Positions 21,301-30,802 of a stretch of DNA of 64,000 nt are shown in pieces. Position numbers and translations under genes: made by a program. The notes beneath the pieces are model-generated. The model ran no database searches and was not told the DNA's origin. It saw only the letters and a program-made list of their open reading frames with translations. The stretch comes from a virus: positions 124,001 through 188,000 of the IMG/VR virus record IMGVR_UViG_3300017763_000002, one strand, 5' to 3'. The stretch's first letter is position 1. Each line of letters starts with the position of its first letter.

Positions 21301-23097
21301 GAACTGAACTTGTACGACAAGGATGGCAACCATGGAGTCAGAATATCTTCAGTTACAGACTCTTTCGTAAATGCGCTGGGCGGTAAACTTTCGGTTGGAA
21401 CCATTACTAATCCAGACTCAACACTTAAAGTTCATGCGGACGATGATTCTGCTGGAGCCAACGTTTTTTACGTTGTAAACAAAGCTCACGACACTTCAAT
21501 TATTACGGCTAAAGAATCTGGCGATGTCCAGATCGCTGGAGTGCACTTAAACTCACATACTCACGCAACAGAACCTTACAAAGTAGGAATCAATACCAAC
21601 ACCCCAGGCTATCTTTTAGAAATCAAAGGCGTAACCACTGGGGACATGTTTAGCCTAACCCATCCAAATCACACCAGAAAACTAAAACAAGGCATAAACG
21701 ATACAGAGTCATTTTTAGACTTTTCTACTGGAGATAATTTTGAGATTAAGCAAGCAGGAGTTATGGCTCTCAAAATACATAACGGAGGAGATATAGAATT
21801 TGCAAATGACCTACAAGTTAATAACAATTTGACAGTACAAAACGACTTAACTGTAAGAGGTGATATTTTTAATATTAAGTTTGAGAATTCTAATTTTGTA
21901 ACTGGCTTACCAGCATATGATCCTAATGAAACCTACATAGACCAAACCCAAGTACAGTACGACAATAAAGCTTGGATAAAACTAGGCAACCAAGGACACC
22001 CTCAACACCAAGCGCCTGGAATAAATCCATCGCAATGGCAAGAAGTTGCTGTGCCTCAATTTGATGATTATAAAACACATCTTGATTCAGACTTGATTGT
22101 AAAAGGCAAGTCTGGCTTAGGGGAAGAAAATCCTCTAGCAAAACTTCACATAACAAACGATGACCCAACACTTCCAACATTTATAATTGAATCGGGTTCA
22201 AAACATTTCGAAATTGACTTCGACGGAGATGTCAATATATACAACAAACTAAAAGTTGGCCCAAGAACTAATATAGGGTCATCAGATTCTTTTCAAATTT
22301 ATCAAGACGACCCCTCAGCTGTTGCAGGCGATGAAGAATACTTTTCAATCAAACACACAACTCAAACCAGCAGCGGACCAACAGGAGGCATGTTCCTTCG
22401 AGAAGATGGTAGAGCATCAATTGGCACTTGGACCGCCCAGAACATGCTTAATATTGACCAACAAGCAGGCGTCACAGGAATAGGGGTTTATTCTCAAGCT
22501 GGCGAAAGAGCCATGATCAATTTAAAAGAATCAGGATCATCTTCATATTTGCAAATTGGTTCAACAGCAACACTACCATCTTCACTACATAATTTATACG
22601 GAGCAGACGTATCTTATGTAAGATCCGTTGAACAAGACCTGGCCTTATTCTCTTCCATGAACGGAACTTCGGTCCACGTTGGTGCTGGAGACAAAAAGCT
22701 GTTGACATTTACAGGCACTACAGACTCTCATCCAGTGACAGGAGCCGAAGCAGGAAATGATATTTTATTTTCTGAACACGCAAACGTTGGAATTAATGTT
22801 CCAGTAGTAGAACTTTCTCCAACAAACAACGACAAGTATAAACTTCATGTATTAGGAGATGTTAAAATCGACGGAAGATTATTCGCTACAGACGTTTTCG
22901 AAACTTATCCTGTTATTCCTAAGGTTGGAGACACCCATCAGGGCAGCGCTGTAGTAAGACCGCAGCATTCTTATTCAGAAGGAGACAAAGGAACAATTTA
23001 TTTTGATGATGACTACATTTTTATCTGCACGCAAGATAGTGACGGCACAGACCCGTCTAGGATAGCGTGGAAAAGATTCGCAATTAGTGAGTGGTAA
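18370..23097 (+). CDS. tail fibre-like protein (1575 aa)
   Basis: A long fibre protein, probably for receptor binding. The N-terminus (RISDLFQVQRL...LLLIARAKSH) is a short attachment-like motif shared in outline with the other fibres here. Several times the chain repeats a unit: DLTVQNNLTVRGDVFNIKFE, then a W-rich carbohydrate-binding-like module with a W-RDV or W-QEV end, then DGYKTELDSDLLVEGKLGVG. Between these lie many VGIGTDTP beta-turn repeats typical of triple-beta fibres that precede S74 domains. It has no S74 domain itself. Gene 23126 follows 28 bases downstream with its own GTGTA motif. Confidence 0.8.
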   Translation: MPNSRISDLFQVQRLDQDVDAEALLLIARAKSHNETMSYQDFKKSITDYCVFITGDQLITGFKTFEDNALFKKDVSIQGDLSVRGDIFNLRFETGVDPAFLDSWKSVIYAADSEVSYDSKAWRTLSRTLPSDVPGVPGTKSQGKVTVIDHDHILNGDMVNLVASDGQLIGFVEGTNFTVGANKEATATNIANAIDAHPLFTATSDINSNEIIITQEIVGIAGNTTIFIDTANPLQINRENFSGGLGSPENPWIDVTKKDADDYLTQLDSNLNTQGDLTVESNSKLEGILEVDGDSDLYSKLTVHKDTLLKDNLTVNEDTFLSGQLSVNTTGQREQVTIHGTVGLTDGYAIRGTGVDLIYASGTSAFIGNSGAFEIDNDKSAYILHDSNVGRDLLVSGQAAFLQNLTVFKNLEVKEDTLLGDELEVVGTSVFKDDVVMEKDLIVNNDLTVQNNLTVRGDVFNIKFEEGVDPYSLSEQWSQTGGVNLDGSYSQGDQVEYNGQAWEADGLTASTDEPGISPLWRDVTKITKDGYKTELDSDLLVEGKLGVGTDTPSAKFHIKTDAADANLIVDNNGAENIEVQSINDANDSLSNLNLNSIVYIKKSNFVGIGTSSPGSWVDPFNSEVVEPILHIKGDVAGKKGVYIEDGDLKIENKYGSKTELTLKTNSSPYFSDSVATLLLESGTSNDTFKINQFQKEHATFGGTTIFDKNIDGGYVSEFWQLKSGADADPNASPKISQTDYDLLPVDDGGVAGTTDKTDYEKKNILTSVWRTLPDQDPGNGDDWQSEFLPSTSYSSISQIFGQFGQVAFLGNKGDNLPELSKLNSASDSFFTIHSSEDSFDKIFKVQDSIHPDATPFVITSGGKVGVGTEDPMYKLTISDNDGGHLRLENKSEIALVRLVDGGNLDIWSHGNSDTIFRSGTGAGSELVRIKHDGSVGIGTDTPDYPLDVQGILRITKTTVDGGDTALFFNPGGGADEPELNLYDKDGNHGVRISSVTDSFVNALGGKLSVGTITNPDSTLKVHADDDSAGANVFYVVNKAHDTSIITAKESGDVQIAGVHLNSHTHATEPYKVGINTNTPGYLLEIKGVTTGDMFSLTHPNHTRKLKQGINDTESFLDFSTGDNFEIKQAGVMALKIHNGGDIEFANDLQVNNNLTVQNDLTVRGDIFNIKFENSNFVTGLPAYDPNETYIDQTQVQYDNKAWIKLGNQGHPQHQAPGINPSQWQEVAVPQFDDYKTHLDSDLIVKGKSGLGEENPLAKLHITNDDPTLPTFIIESGSKHFEIDFDGDVNIYNKLKVGPRTNIGSSDSFQIYQDDPSAVAGDEEYFSIKHTTQTSSGPTGGMFLREDGRASIGTWTAQNMLNIDQQAGVTGIGVYSQAGERAMINLKESGSSSYLQIGSTATLPSSLHNLYGADVSYVRSVEQDLALFSSMNGTSVHVGAGDKKLLTFTGTTDSHPVTGAEAGNDILFSEHANVGINVPVVELSPTNNDKYKLHVLGDVKIDGRLFATDVFETYPVIPKVGDTHQGSAVVRPQHSYSEGDKGTIYFDDDYIFICTQDSDGTDPSRIAWKRFAISEW

Positions 23098-23110
23098 TTT
23101 TTCAAAACAG

Positions 23111-23125
23111 GTGTAATAAAATAAG
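23111..23125 (+). promoter_or_regulatory. late-type GTGTA promoter motif
   Basis: GTGTAATAAAATAAG ends at the ATG at 23126; the G is 15 bases from the ATG. Confidence 0.5.
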
Positions 23126-26100
23126 ATGGCACAAAACGATATATATTTAGTAAGACAAAAAGCAGATGCAACCTTTGAAGAAATTGCGCATTCGCCATTT
23201 CAATATGACGCTGCGAACATAACCGACCTGCCAGATAAAACAAAAAACACCTTCCACATCAACACTAAGCTTAGGGTTGATGAGCTAGAAGTCAACGGCA
23301 AGACTACAGTTATACATACAGATACAAATACTAGCGAACAACTTCTGGTAACAAACGATGGCACTGGACCCGCAGCAGTAATTAATCAGCTTGGGCAGTT
23401 TCCATTGATCGACATTCAAGACGACGGAACTAGCGCTTTATTTATTCGCGGAGATTCGCCTTATGGTGGTTTTGTTGGGCTAGGAACCACTACGCCCGAC
23501 GAACAGCTGCATCTTACAGGCTCAATTTTACTAGAAAATGAACAACTTTTAATGGCTAAAAATATATCTGACACGAAAGTCAACATTCTCGGAATGACTA
23601 ATGCAGATATAACAAACCTAAACAATGTAGGAGATGGTATCACAATGTCTGTTGGAACCGCAACAGCAGACCCAAAACTCTTTATGCACCCAAGCGGAAG
23701 GGTTGGCCTGGGAATCGAGACAAACGATCCTGGGGCCGTCTTAGAGGTCAAAAGAGACGGTGACACGAACGTTTTATTTAGCCACAGAACTGCCTCTATA
23801 TTAGCTGAGATAAATGTTGACAAACCAGAAGATAAAGTTGTATTTAAAACATTAACAGATCACGCTCTATCTATCGGAACAAATGCCTTAGACTTCTTAA
23901 CGCTAACAAAAGAAGGAAATTTAAATTTAGAAAAGAAATTATCAGGAAGTACTTTAACTGGTGGAGATCTTACAATTGACGGAAACTTTACTTCTCATGG
24001 CGACATGGTTAGTTTCGGAACGGAAGAATTGCTTTTTAGTAAATCACTTACATCTTCAGGAGCCAATGTTTCAAAAACTTATAGAGTTCTAGAAGTTGGT
24101 TACAATACTCACCATTGGGATCACGGAACATCTTTTATTATAGAAGTTTATTCAAATCATTATAGCTCTCAAGGTTATCAAAAATATATATTAAATCATA
24201 CACAGCTAGATACTAGCGTAACCGGAAGTCAAGATGGTCTTGTAGACAAAACAGGGTCCAGAGATTACGTGTTAAAAATTTTAGAACACGAAGGAGACGC
24301 TGGGTCTTATGAATTTAGGGCGAGACTAGGAGTTCCAGAAGATACTGGAGTTAATGTATCAAATTATGATGTAGCGCTTGTGCCCTTATATATAGACGTA
24401 ACTAATTATGCTAATGTTCGGGTAAAAGTTACTTCTTTTAATTCTGATAGTTGTAAAAGAATTAGTATTGATGAAAATTGGGGCGCGAGCAGTGCTGATG
24501 ATGAATACAAATTTAATCCACTTCCTACAGCAGAAGATATAACTTGGTCAGATCATGCAGATCTTCCAGGCACTTTAGATTATACTTTTGCAGGAAGACA
24601 AGCACTTTATGCAGATGTATTATTTGGCGACGGAAGAATCAATAGAATTGGCGAGAGAACAACTCATCAAAATAATATCCAATGGGCTTTAAAATTAGCT
24701 GACACAGATACATCATTAACTGTTGCGGGTAAAGTAGGTATTGGTACTGCGACTCCTTCACAAATGTTAGATGTTCGTGGTAATGTTCGTATTGGTCATA
24801 ACGCAGACATTACTCCCGATGACACTCCAGAAGTCCCTAGTATTTTACAGATAGACGGAAATGGCTATCAAGGCTTTGTGTCGCTTGACCAAGATGCAAT
24901 GCACATTGGTCACAACTCTCGTGTCCGTGATTTATATCTTTCAACAAATGAAACTCCAAGACTAACAATCAAGGAGACTTCCGGCAATGTAGGTATTGGG
25001 ACTACGAGTCCTATTGCACCACTCGAAGTTGTAGGAGTAGTACATGCAACTGTGCCTACTGACACTAATGCTTATTCAAGACTTACATATGGAGGTGGAG
25101 ACACCAAGGTTAATGGTACTGGTAATAACAGAACCACTCAACCTGCTCTCGTCATGCATCGCGTTGGGGAAGATGGTAGTTCAGAAAGAACGGTTGAACT
25201 TCATTCCGACAAAAGATCTTTCTTTATGGGCGGCAATGTAGGTATTGGTACTACGGATCCTGGTGGTAAACTGACAACATTAATTGAAGATGATTCGACT
25301 TATGGCAATAGTACGCCTAACTCAGCAAATTCCGTTCTTACTTTAATAAACACTCCTACAAGTGAAGCAGCTAACAATCATGCGACTTTGCAATTCAATC
25401 TAAACGCAGGCGACCATAATCATGTGGGTAGTATAAGTTTGATTTCTGAGAGTGCAGCTTTAAGAAGAGGAGCACTTGCTTTCTGTACTGATAATGGAAC
25501 TTCTAGACCTGAGGCGATGCGCATCGACTCCGACGGCAACGTAGGTATTGGTACTACAAGTCCAGCAGAAAAATTAACTATAGGTGACGGTGACTTACAA
25601 TTCTTCCACTCAAATGCAGGTAACGCACATAGAACAACATTTATAGAATTTGGTAATAGTTCAAATAGGATTACGTCCGAAATGAACTATGGTTCAGATA
25701 ACAGTAGTAACTATACTGCTGGGCTAAAATTCACAACAAAGAATTTTAATGGTTCATCATTTCAAACTATTAATGCGTTAAATATTCAAGCCAATGGATT
25801 GGTAGGTATTGGAACACCCGCGCCTTCTGAAAAATTACATGTTTCAGCTGGTAAACTTTTGGTTGCGGCATATGATATTCCTATAGCTCCTGGAGATGGT
25901 CCGGTGGCAGGAGCCACATTCTTTAGTAGAAGAGAGCCTACGAATGGAGTCCGTTACGGATCAGGCATTGATATTGTTCCGATTTCAGAGGATGGTAATT
26001 GCTCTCCATTTATTCGTTTTTATGATTCTGCCGCAAATGCTGATTATGATGACACCATTGTTGGAGATAACAACTGGGCTATAGGCGCGGATGACAGTGG

Positions 26101-28624
26101 GGTTGCGAGCTTTAATATTAACTGGGGAGGTGGGGCCAATAGCGCTAAGCCTACTAGCATCTATGGGGGCAGTCCGAATTCAGGAACCAATCGCTTATCA
26201 ATTGATGGGCCAACAGGCGTCGCTACATTTTCCGGCCCGCTTTCGATAGCTGAAGTTATTAGACACACTGGGGATACGAATACATATTTTGGATTTCCTA
26301 ATAATGATCAGTTTTCTGTAGTCACAAATTCATCTACAAGACTACTGATTACAGACGCCTCAACAACTGTAAATAATGTTCTTCAGGCTCATGGAGGCAT
26401 GACGATCGCAACAAATGAAGATAATGATACTCCGGAATTAACTTTAAAAAGAACAGCATCTACTAGCGCAAGTGGCAGTGACGACATTGTTGATATTCGC
26501 GTTGCAGATAGCGCTCTGAATTTTATCATTAATAATAATTCTGACGGAGGTGGAGGAACATACAATTTCAGAAAAGTGCTATCAGGCCTGGAGGTGCCGG
26601 CGCCAATCGATTGCGACACTATCACAACTAACGGCATAATTCGAAAAAACGGAGATACAAACACATACCTTGAGTTTCATTCTGCAGATCGACTTCGCTT
26701 GGTAACTGGCGGAGTACAACAGCTCGAAGTTACAAATTCAGGGTTATTTATTCAGGACAACATCAAACATACTGGAGATGATAATACATATTTTGGATTC
26801 CATAATAATGATCAGTGGAGGGTTGTTACTGGTGGCTCAGAAAGACTTGAAGTTACAAATACAGCAATTAGCCTCAGTAGGAACACTAATATCTCAGGAA
26901 CTGCTAGGGTTGATTATACAGGTACGCATAGTGATGGTGCAGCGCTTACGGTTTCATCTCCTGGTTCAGGAATTAAGCTACATGATTCGACGAACACTAA
27001 TTCTATTAGCAGTACTGCATACATGGACATAGCCTGGCAAGCCGCGTCTAGCGCTACTACTACTAATGGTTTAAGATTCACAAGAACTACTCTAGAGAAT
27101 GCAGATTTTATTATAGACTTGAACGGTTCAGCAACCTTTTCGCACGACTTAACAGTTAATGGAGATCTTACAGTAAACGGTGACGTTGTAACTCTTAATA
27201 CAACCAATTTAGATATTGAAGACAAAGTAATTAAAGTCGCCAAAGGAGCCACAACTGACGCTGCCGCAGATGCTTCCGGAATTTCTTTCGGAGGTAGAGC
27301 TGAGCTGGTTTACAAATCAACTGGCGATAAACTGATGGCGCATAGCTGTTCATCATTTGAAATGGCTTCTACTGGACCAAAATTCATACTTAGGGACAGT
27401 AATGCAGGAACCGCAGTAACCCAAAGTGGGAATATTTCTTACCAATTATCCAACGGAACAGTTTCAGCAGAAATTGGACACATGTCTAATAGTAATTCAG
27501 ATTTTCGAATCCAAACAGTTGACGGAAATATTGATATCCGCCCTGGAGGTACAGGAAAGCAGCTTGAGTACAATGGTGAAGAGGTTGCAACAAGAAATTA
27601 TGTAACCACTAACTCTTACAGCCACCCACTATTTAGCACTGGCTCTGTAGACATTGACACTACACCAATGAGTGGAGCTACAGTTATTTCTGATTTAGAT
27701 TTTAAAATCCAAGTAAACGGTGAAGGTCACGTCTCAAATGCTAGCACCGGAATGGGAACAGTCTCTACTAGAGAATTAACTCTTGCGGATCTAGGCTATA
27801 CTGGAGCGACTAACGCTAACAATTATTCTCACCCAACAGGAGCAGGCAATAAACACATACCTTCAGGTGGTCAAGTGGGTCAATTCTTAAAATATTCATC
27901 AAGTGGTACGGCAGTATGGGCGTCAGATAATAATACCCAATATTCTGTAGGCGATGGCGGGTTAACACAGAAGAATTTTACTACTACGCTTAAAAATAAA
28001 TTAGACGGCATCGCTGCTGGAGCTACTGCGGTTACTGATAATAGTCAAATCGCTAACGGCAAAGGGTTTATAACTGCTGTGCCAAACAATACTGTTACAG
28101 ACGCCAGCGTTTCGGGGGATACTTTGACTTTAACAAGGCAAGGAACTACTGCTATAACTTTTACCGCAACCAACAGCCCAGGCGCAGTCGGCGGATCCAC
28201 TAACGCTGTAGAAAAAACTGGAGAACAAAGCATGGTCGGCCCGCTTATTATTACTGGAACAAACACAAGCAATCAAAGTTTACTTGCCGCAGGAGATGTT
28301 GTAGCAATGACCTCTTCTTCTGATGAACGTCTTAAGAAAAATATTTTAAAAGTTGACTCTGCACTCGATAAGATTTGCAGTCTAGAAGGCTTCACATTCG
28401 ATTGGAACGATAAAGCAAAATCTTTTGGAATTAAATCTGACGCAAGAGAGCTTGGATTATCAGCTCAAAAAACAGAAAAAGTTATACCAGAAGCAGTAAA
28501 GACTTTCGATGAATCAGACTACAAATACATTAACTATGAAAAATTAGTACCAGTATTAGTAGAAGCAATTAAAGAACTTAAATCTGAAATACAAGAATTG
28601 AAAAAGAATCAGTGCGATTGTTGA
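23126..28624 (+). CDS. tail fibre/spike with C-terminal S74 chaperone domain (1832 aa)
   Basis: The body consists of many NVGIGTTSP/VGIGTATP-type beta repeats. The last ~100 residues are an intramolecular chaperone domain of the endosialidase type (peptidase S74). It begins at SSDERLKKNILK near residue 1730 and ends in a coiled coil (LVEAIKELKSEIQELKKNQ). In this family the domain trimerises the fibre and cuts itself off at the Ser of the SDER motif using the following Lys; both residues are present. The N-terminus (DIYLVRQKADATFEEI) is a likely attachment segment. Confidence 0.88.
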   Translation: MAQNDIYLVRQKADATFEEIAHSPFQYDAANITDLPDKTKNTFHINTKLRVDELEVNGKTTVIHTDTNTSEQLLVTNDGTGPAAVINQLGQFPLIDIQDDGTSALFIRGDSPYGGFVGLGTTTPDEQLHLTGSILLENEQLLMAKNISDTKVNILGMTNADITNLNNVGDGITMSVGTATADPKLFMHPSGRVGLGIETNDPGAVLEVKRDGDTNVLFSHRTASILAEINVDKPEDKVVFKTLTDHALSIGTNALDFLTLTKEGNLNLEKKLSGSTLTGGDLTIDGNFTSHGDMVSFGTEELLFSKSLTSSGANVSKTYRVLEVGYNTHHWDHGTSFIIEVYSNHYSSQGYQKYILNHTQLDTSVTGSQDGLVDKTGSRDYVLKILEHEGDAGSYEFRARLGVPEDTGVNVSNYDVALVPLYIDVTNYANVRVKVTSFNSDSCKRISIDENWGASSADDEYKFNPLPTAEDITWSDHADLPGTLDYTFAGRQALYADVLFGDGRINRIGERTTHQNNIQWALKLADTDTSLTVAGKVGIGTATPSQMLDVRGNVRIGHNADITPDDTPEVPSILQIDGNGYQGFVSLDQDAMHIGHNSRVRDLYLSTNETPRLTIKETSGNVGIGTTSPIAPLEVVGVVHATVPTDTNAYSRLTYGGGDTKVNGTGNNRTTQPALVMHRVGEDGSSERTVELHSDKRSFFMGGNVGIGTTDPGGKLTTLIEDDSTYGNSTPNSANSVLTLINTPTSEAANNHATLQFNLNAGDHNHVGSISLISESAALRRGALAFCTDNGTSRPEAMRIDSDGNVGIGTTSPAEKLTIGDGDLQFFHSNAGNAHRTTFIEFGNSSNRITSEMNYGSDNSSNYTAGLKFTTKNFNGSSFQTINALNIQANGLVGIGTPAPSEKLHVSAGKLLVAAYDIPIAPGDGPVAGATFFSRREPTNGVRYGSGIDIVPISEDGNCSPFIRFYDSAANADYDDTIVGDNNWAIGADDSGVASFNINWGGGANSAKPTSIYGGSPNSGTNRLSIDGPTGVATFSGPLSIAEVIRHTGDTNTYFGFPNNDQFSVVTNSSTRLLITDASTTVNNVLQAHGGMTIATNEDNDTPELTLKRTASTSASGSDDIVDIRVADSALNFIINNNSDGGGGTYNFRKVLSGLEVPAPIDCDTITTNGIIRKNGDTNTYLEFHSADRLRLVTGGVQQLEVTNSGLFIQDNIKHTGDDNTYFGFHNNDQWRVVTGGSERLEVTNTAISLSRNTNISGTARVDYTGTHSDGAALTVSSPGSGIKLHDSTNTNSISSTAYMDIAWQAASSATTTNGLRFTRTTLENADFIIDLNGSATFSHDLTVNGDLTVNGDVVTLNTTNLDIEDKVIKVAKGATTDAAADASGISFGGRAELVYKSTGDKLMAHSCSSFEMASTGPKFILRDSNAGTAVTQSGNISYQLSNGTVSAEIGHMSNSNSDFRIQTVDGNIDIRPGGTGKQLEYNGEEVATRNYVTTNSYSHPLFSTGSVDIDTTPMSGATVISDLDFKIQVNGEGHVSNASTGMGTVSTRELTLADLGYTGATNANNYSHPTGAGNKHIPSGGQVGQFLKYSSSGTAVWASDNNTQYSVGDGGLTQKNFTTTLKNKLDGIAAGATAVTDNSQIANGKGFITAVPNNTVTDASVSGDTLTLTRQGTTAITFTATNSPGAVGGSTNAVEKTGEQSMVGPLIITGTNTSNQSLLAAGDVVAMTSSSDERLKKNILKVDSALDKICSLEGFTFDWNDKAKSFGIKSDARELGLSAQKTEKVIPEAVKTFDESDYKYINYEKLVPVLVEAIKELKSEIQELKKNQCDC

Positions 28625-28660
28625 TTAGATAAAATTATTAATTAAACATATTATATATAT

Positions 28661-28879
28661 GTGAATGATTTTGAATTAATTAATACTGAAGAAGAATATC
28701 TTGAATACGAATCTAGAGTGCGCAGGCGTGGCGGAGTACATAGTATAGAAGTATGCAACAAGCCAAAAGAGTTTCCGAGTATAGTATGCAACACTTTAGT
28801 AAGTGACCTAAATGGAATTAGAGCAATATTAAAACATTTAAATAAACAACAAATCGAAGACTTTTTAAATAAATTATAA
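28661..28879 (+). CDS. small hypothetical protein
   Basis: This 72-residue charged protein starts with GTG and ends 6 bases inside the convergent S74 gene. No domain is recognised. The C-terminal half is predicted helical (ILKHLNKQQIEDFLNKL). The reading frame fills the gap between two fibre genes and has phage-like codon use, so it is probably real, but its start is not certain. Confidence 0.45.
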   Translation: MNDFELINTEEEYLEYESRVRRRGGVHSIEVCNKPKEFPSIVCNTLVSDLNGIRAILKHLNKQQIEDFLNKL

Positions 28880-30757
28880 TGCGCAGATTATAAAAGAATG
28901 AAGCTCTTCGTATCTTAACGAGTAAGCGTCGAAGGGTTCATAAGTAACTTCATCAGCAATACCAACAACCTTAGGCTTGGGAGGGGCTTGAAAAGTTTGG
29001 TTTGTGTTGGTTGTTTCTCCTATTTCTTGAGGATTAACTTCTTCAACTTCTTCGTATATTTTTTCAAGTTGATCGTATAATACTTCATCGTGTATTGCGC
29101 CTTTGGTTTTTTGGGTTACTCCTGTGTCTACTCCATTAACTATAATTTTATAATGAGTGTCCCTACAGAACAATCCATATCGTGAAGCGTCCAAACCTTC
29201 ACTTGAAAATGCTTCTTCTACTTCTTGAGCAATCCATCCAATATGAATACGAGCTTCTTCTCCTTTTTTCTCTACAGAGCTTTTGAGTCTGTATTTTTTA
29301 ACTAAATCTTTTAATTTAAATGCAACTTTCTTTTCTGTTTCATCAATAGGAGCAATATCTTGCTTGACTTTTTCATCAGAAACTACTGTAACAGGGTTCT
29401 GCGAAAATATATCTCTCCATTGAGAATCTGAATTCCCGAGGTCCATCTTATCTCCTTGAGGAACTAAAGCTCTTTTATTGTGGTTGCCGTCTGTGGTTGT
29501 TCCTAATCCTTCTCCGTAAATGTATATTCCTGCAATGTTACCAACATTACTACCGAGTATCATGGTAGCTGTTGGGCCTCCTGGGGAAGCAGTAAACTTG
29601 GTAGGATCTGTATGAGCCACATAATTTAAAGACAAACGTCCAACAGAAGCTTGTACTTGCATACTAGCTTGATGATCTGTTACGTGGCTACCTGGATAAT
29701 CTGTGGTTGTTCCGTAGTTTGTTCCTTGGCCTGAGCCACCACTGGATTGTACTCCTACGTTTCTTTTAATTTCAGCTTCAGGATTAAATCCGTCGCAGTT
29801 TTGTTCGATCTGTACAGTAGTTCCTCCCGCACCGTTAACACCTATCGTGCCAGCAGAGCCTTCGTTTTTAACAAAAAATCTATGATAATTTGCATCCTCA
29901 CGCATTCTAAAATTCCAACTTAATCCTTTATCTAAATACATGGCTCCGTTGCCATTTTCTAAAATTAATGAGTCGGTTACATCGCTTGTATCTAAGGGTC
30001 CAAAAACAAATGCGCCACCCCAATTAAATTGCCCCCATCTTTCAGCGGTCCCAAAACCAAGACCTCCTCCATTATCATCAATACCATTAACTGGCTTATG
30101 AGGATACAGAGCAAACAAAGAAGCGTAATCTGCATTATTCCAACCGACACTATCGATACCAAATTTTCCGTTACTAGTAACTATATTAAATGTTCTAAAA
30201 TCTTTTTCAACTTCACGCAATGCTTGATTTGACGTTCCAGCTGCAGCTTGTGAGCTGCTAACAATAGATGCAGCGTCAAAAGATCCTGGGGTATTGGCGT
30301 CGAAATCCCACTGCTGGAGGATACAAACACCTCCTTTTTGAGCAATTCCAGACAGACTGTTATCAGACTCAACGACTAACCCAGCCTGTGCGGAATTCTC
30401 ACCCAAAATATGTATACCAACATCACTATCATCGCTTTTAGGATCAACTAAGATCATATAATTTGGCTTGCGATAGTTTGAGTCGGACGCCAAGAAAAAA
30501 TCGCGCTGTGCATTAAGGCCTCCTGTTTTAAAATCTGCGAATCTAAACCCTGGTCCATTAGATATTGTGTCGTCTATAGGTCTTGACATTAAAATGTTTT
30601 TTGTGCTAGTTAAAACTCCATCATTATCTTGCATTAAACTTGTATACAAAAGATCTGATCTTTTTACTTTAAAATTAGCATTATCTTGTTCGATAGGAAT
30701 CTCTGCGTTATTGCTTGGAGATGTTTTTGATGTAAGTTCTGATATTTTTTTGCCCAT
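28874..30757 (-). CDS. tail fibre with C-terminal S74-like chaperone domain
   Basis: This 627-residue protein has an N-terminus (KKISELTSKTSPSNNAEIPI) of the short fibre-attachment type seen in the other fibres. Near residue 462 it has VSDEKVKQDIAPIDETEK, followed by IHIGWIAQEVEEAF: the core of a peptidase S74/intramolecular chaperone domain. SDEKVKQD keeps Ser and Lys. A further ~100 residues follow the usual domain end. The ATG is preceded by AGGG, and GTGTATAT lies 27 bases upstream. Confidence 0.8.
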   Translation of the reverse strand: MGKKISELTSKTSPSNNAEIPIEQDNANFKVKRSDLLYTSLMQDNDGVLTSTKNILMSRPIDDTISNGPGFRFADFKTGGLNAQRDFFLASDSNYRKPNYMILVDPKSDDSDVGIHILGENSAQAGLVVESDNSLSGIAQKGGVCILQQWDFDANTPGSFDAASIVSSSQAAAGTSNQALREVEKDFRTFNIVTSNGKFGIDSVGWNNADYASLFALYPHKPVNGIDDNGGGLGFGTAERWGQFNWGGAFVFGPLDTSDVTDSLILENGNGAMYLDKGLSWNFRMREDANYHRFFVKNEGSAGTIGVNGAGGTTVQIEQNCDGFNPEAEIKRNVGVQSSGGSGQGTNYGTTTDYPGSHVTDHQASMQVQASVGRLSLNYVAHTDPTKFTASPGGPTATMILGSNVGNIAGIYIYGEGLGTTTDGNHNKRALVPQGDKMDLGNSDSQWRDIFSQNPVTVVSDEKVKQDIAPIDETEKKVAFKLKDLVKKYRLKSSVEKKGEEARIHIGWIAQEVEEAFSSEGLDASRYGLFCRDTHYKIIVNGVDTGVTQKTKGAIHDEVLYDQLEKIYEEVEEVNPQEIGETTNTNQTFQAPPKPKVVGIADEVTYEPFDAYSLRYEELHSFIICAL

Positions 30758-30779
30758 GTTATTTTTCCCTAATTAAATA

Positions 30780-30784
30780 TACAC
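30780..30784 (-). promoter_or_regulatory. late-type GTGTA motif
   Basis: GTGTATATTTAATTA on the minus strand begins 27 bases before the ATG at 30757, leaving a short AGGG-containing leader. Confidence 0.4.
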
Positions 30785-30802
30785 TATAATCACACAATAA
30801 TC

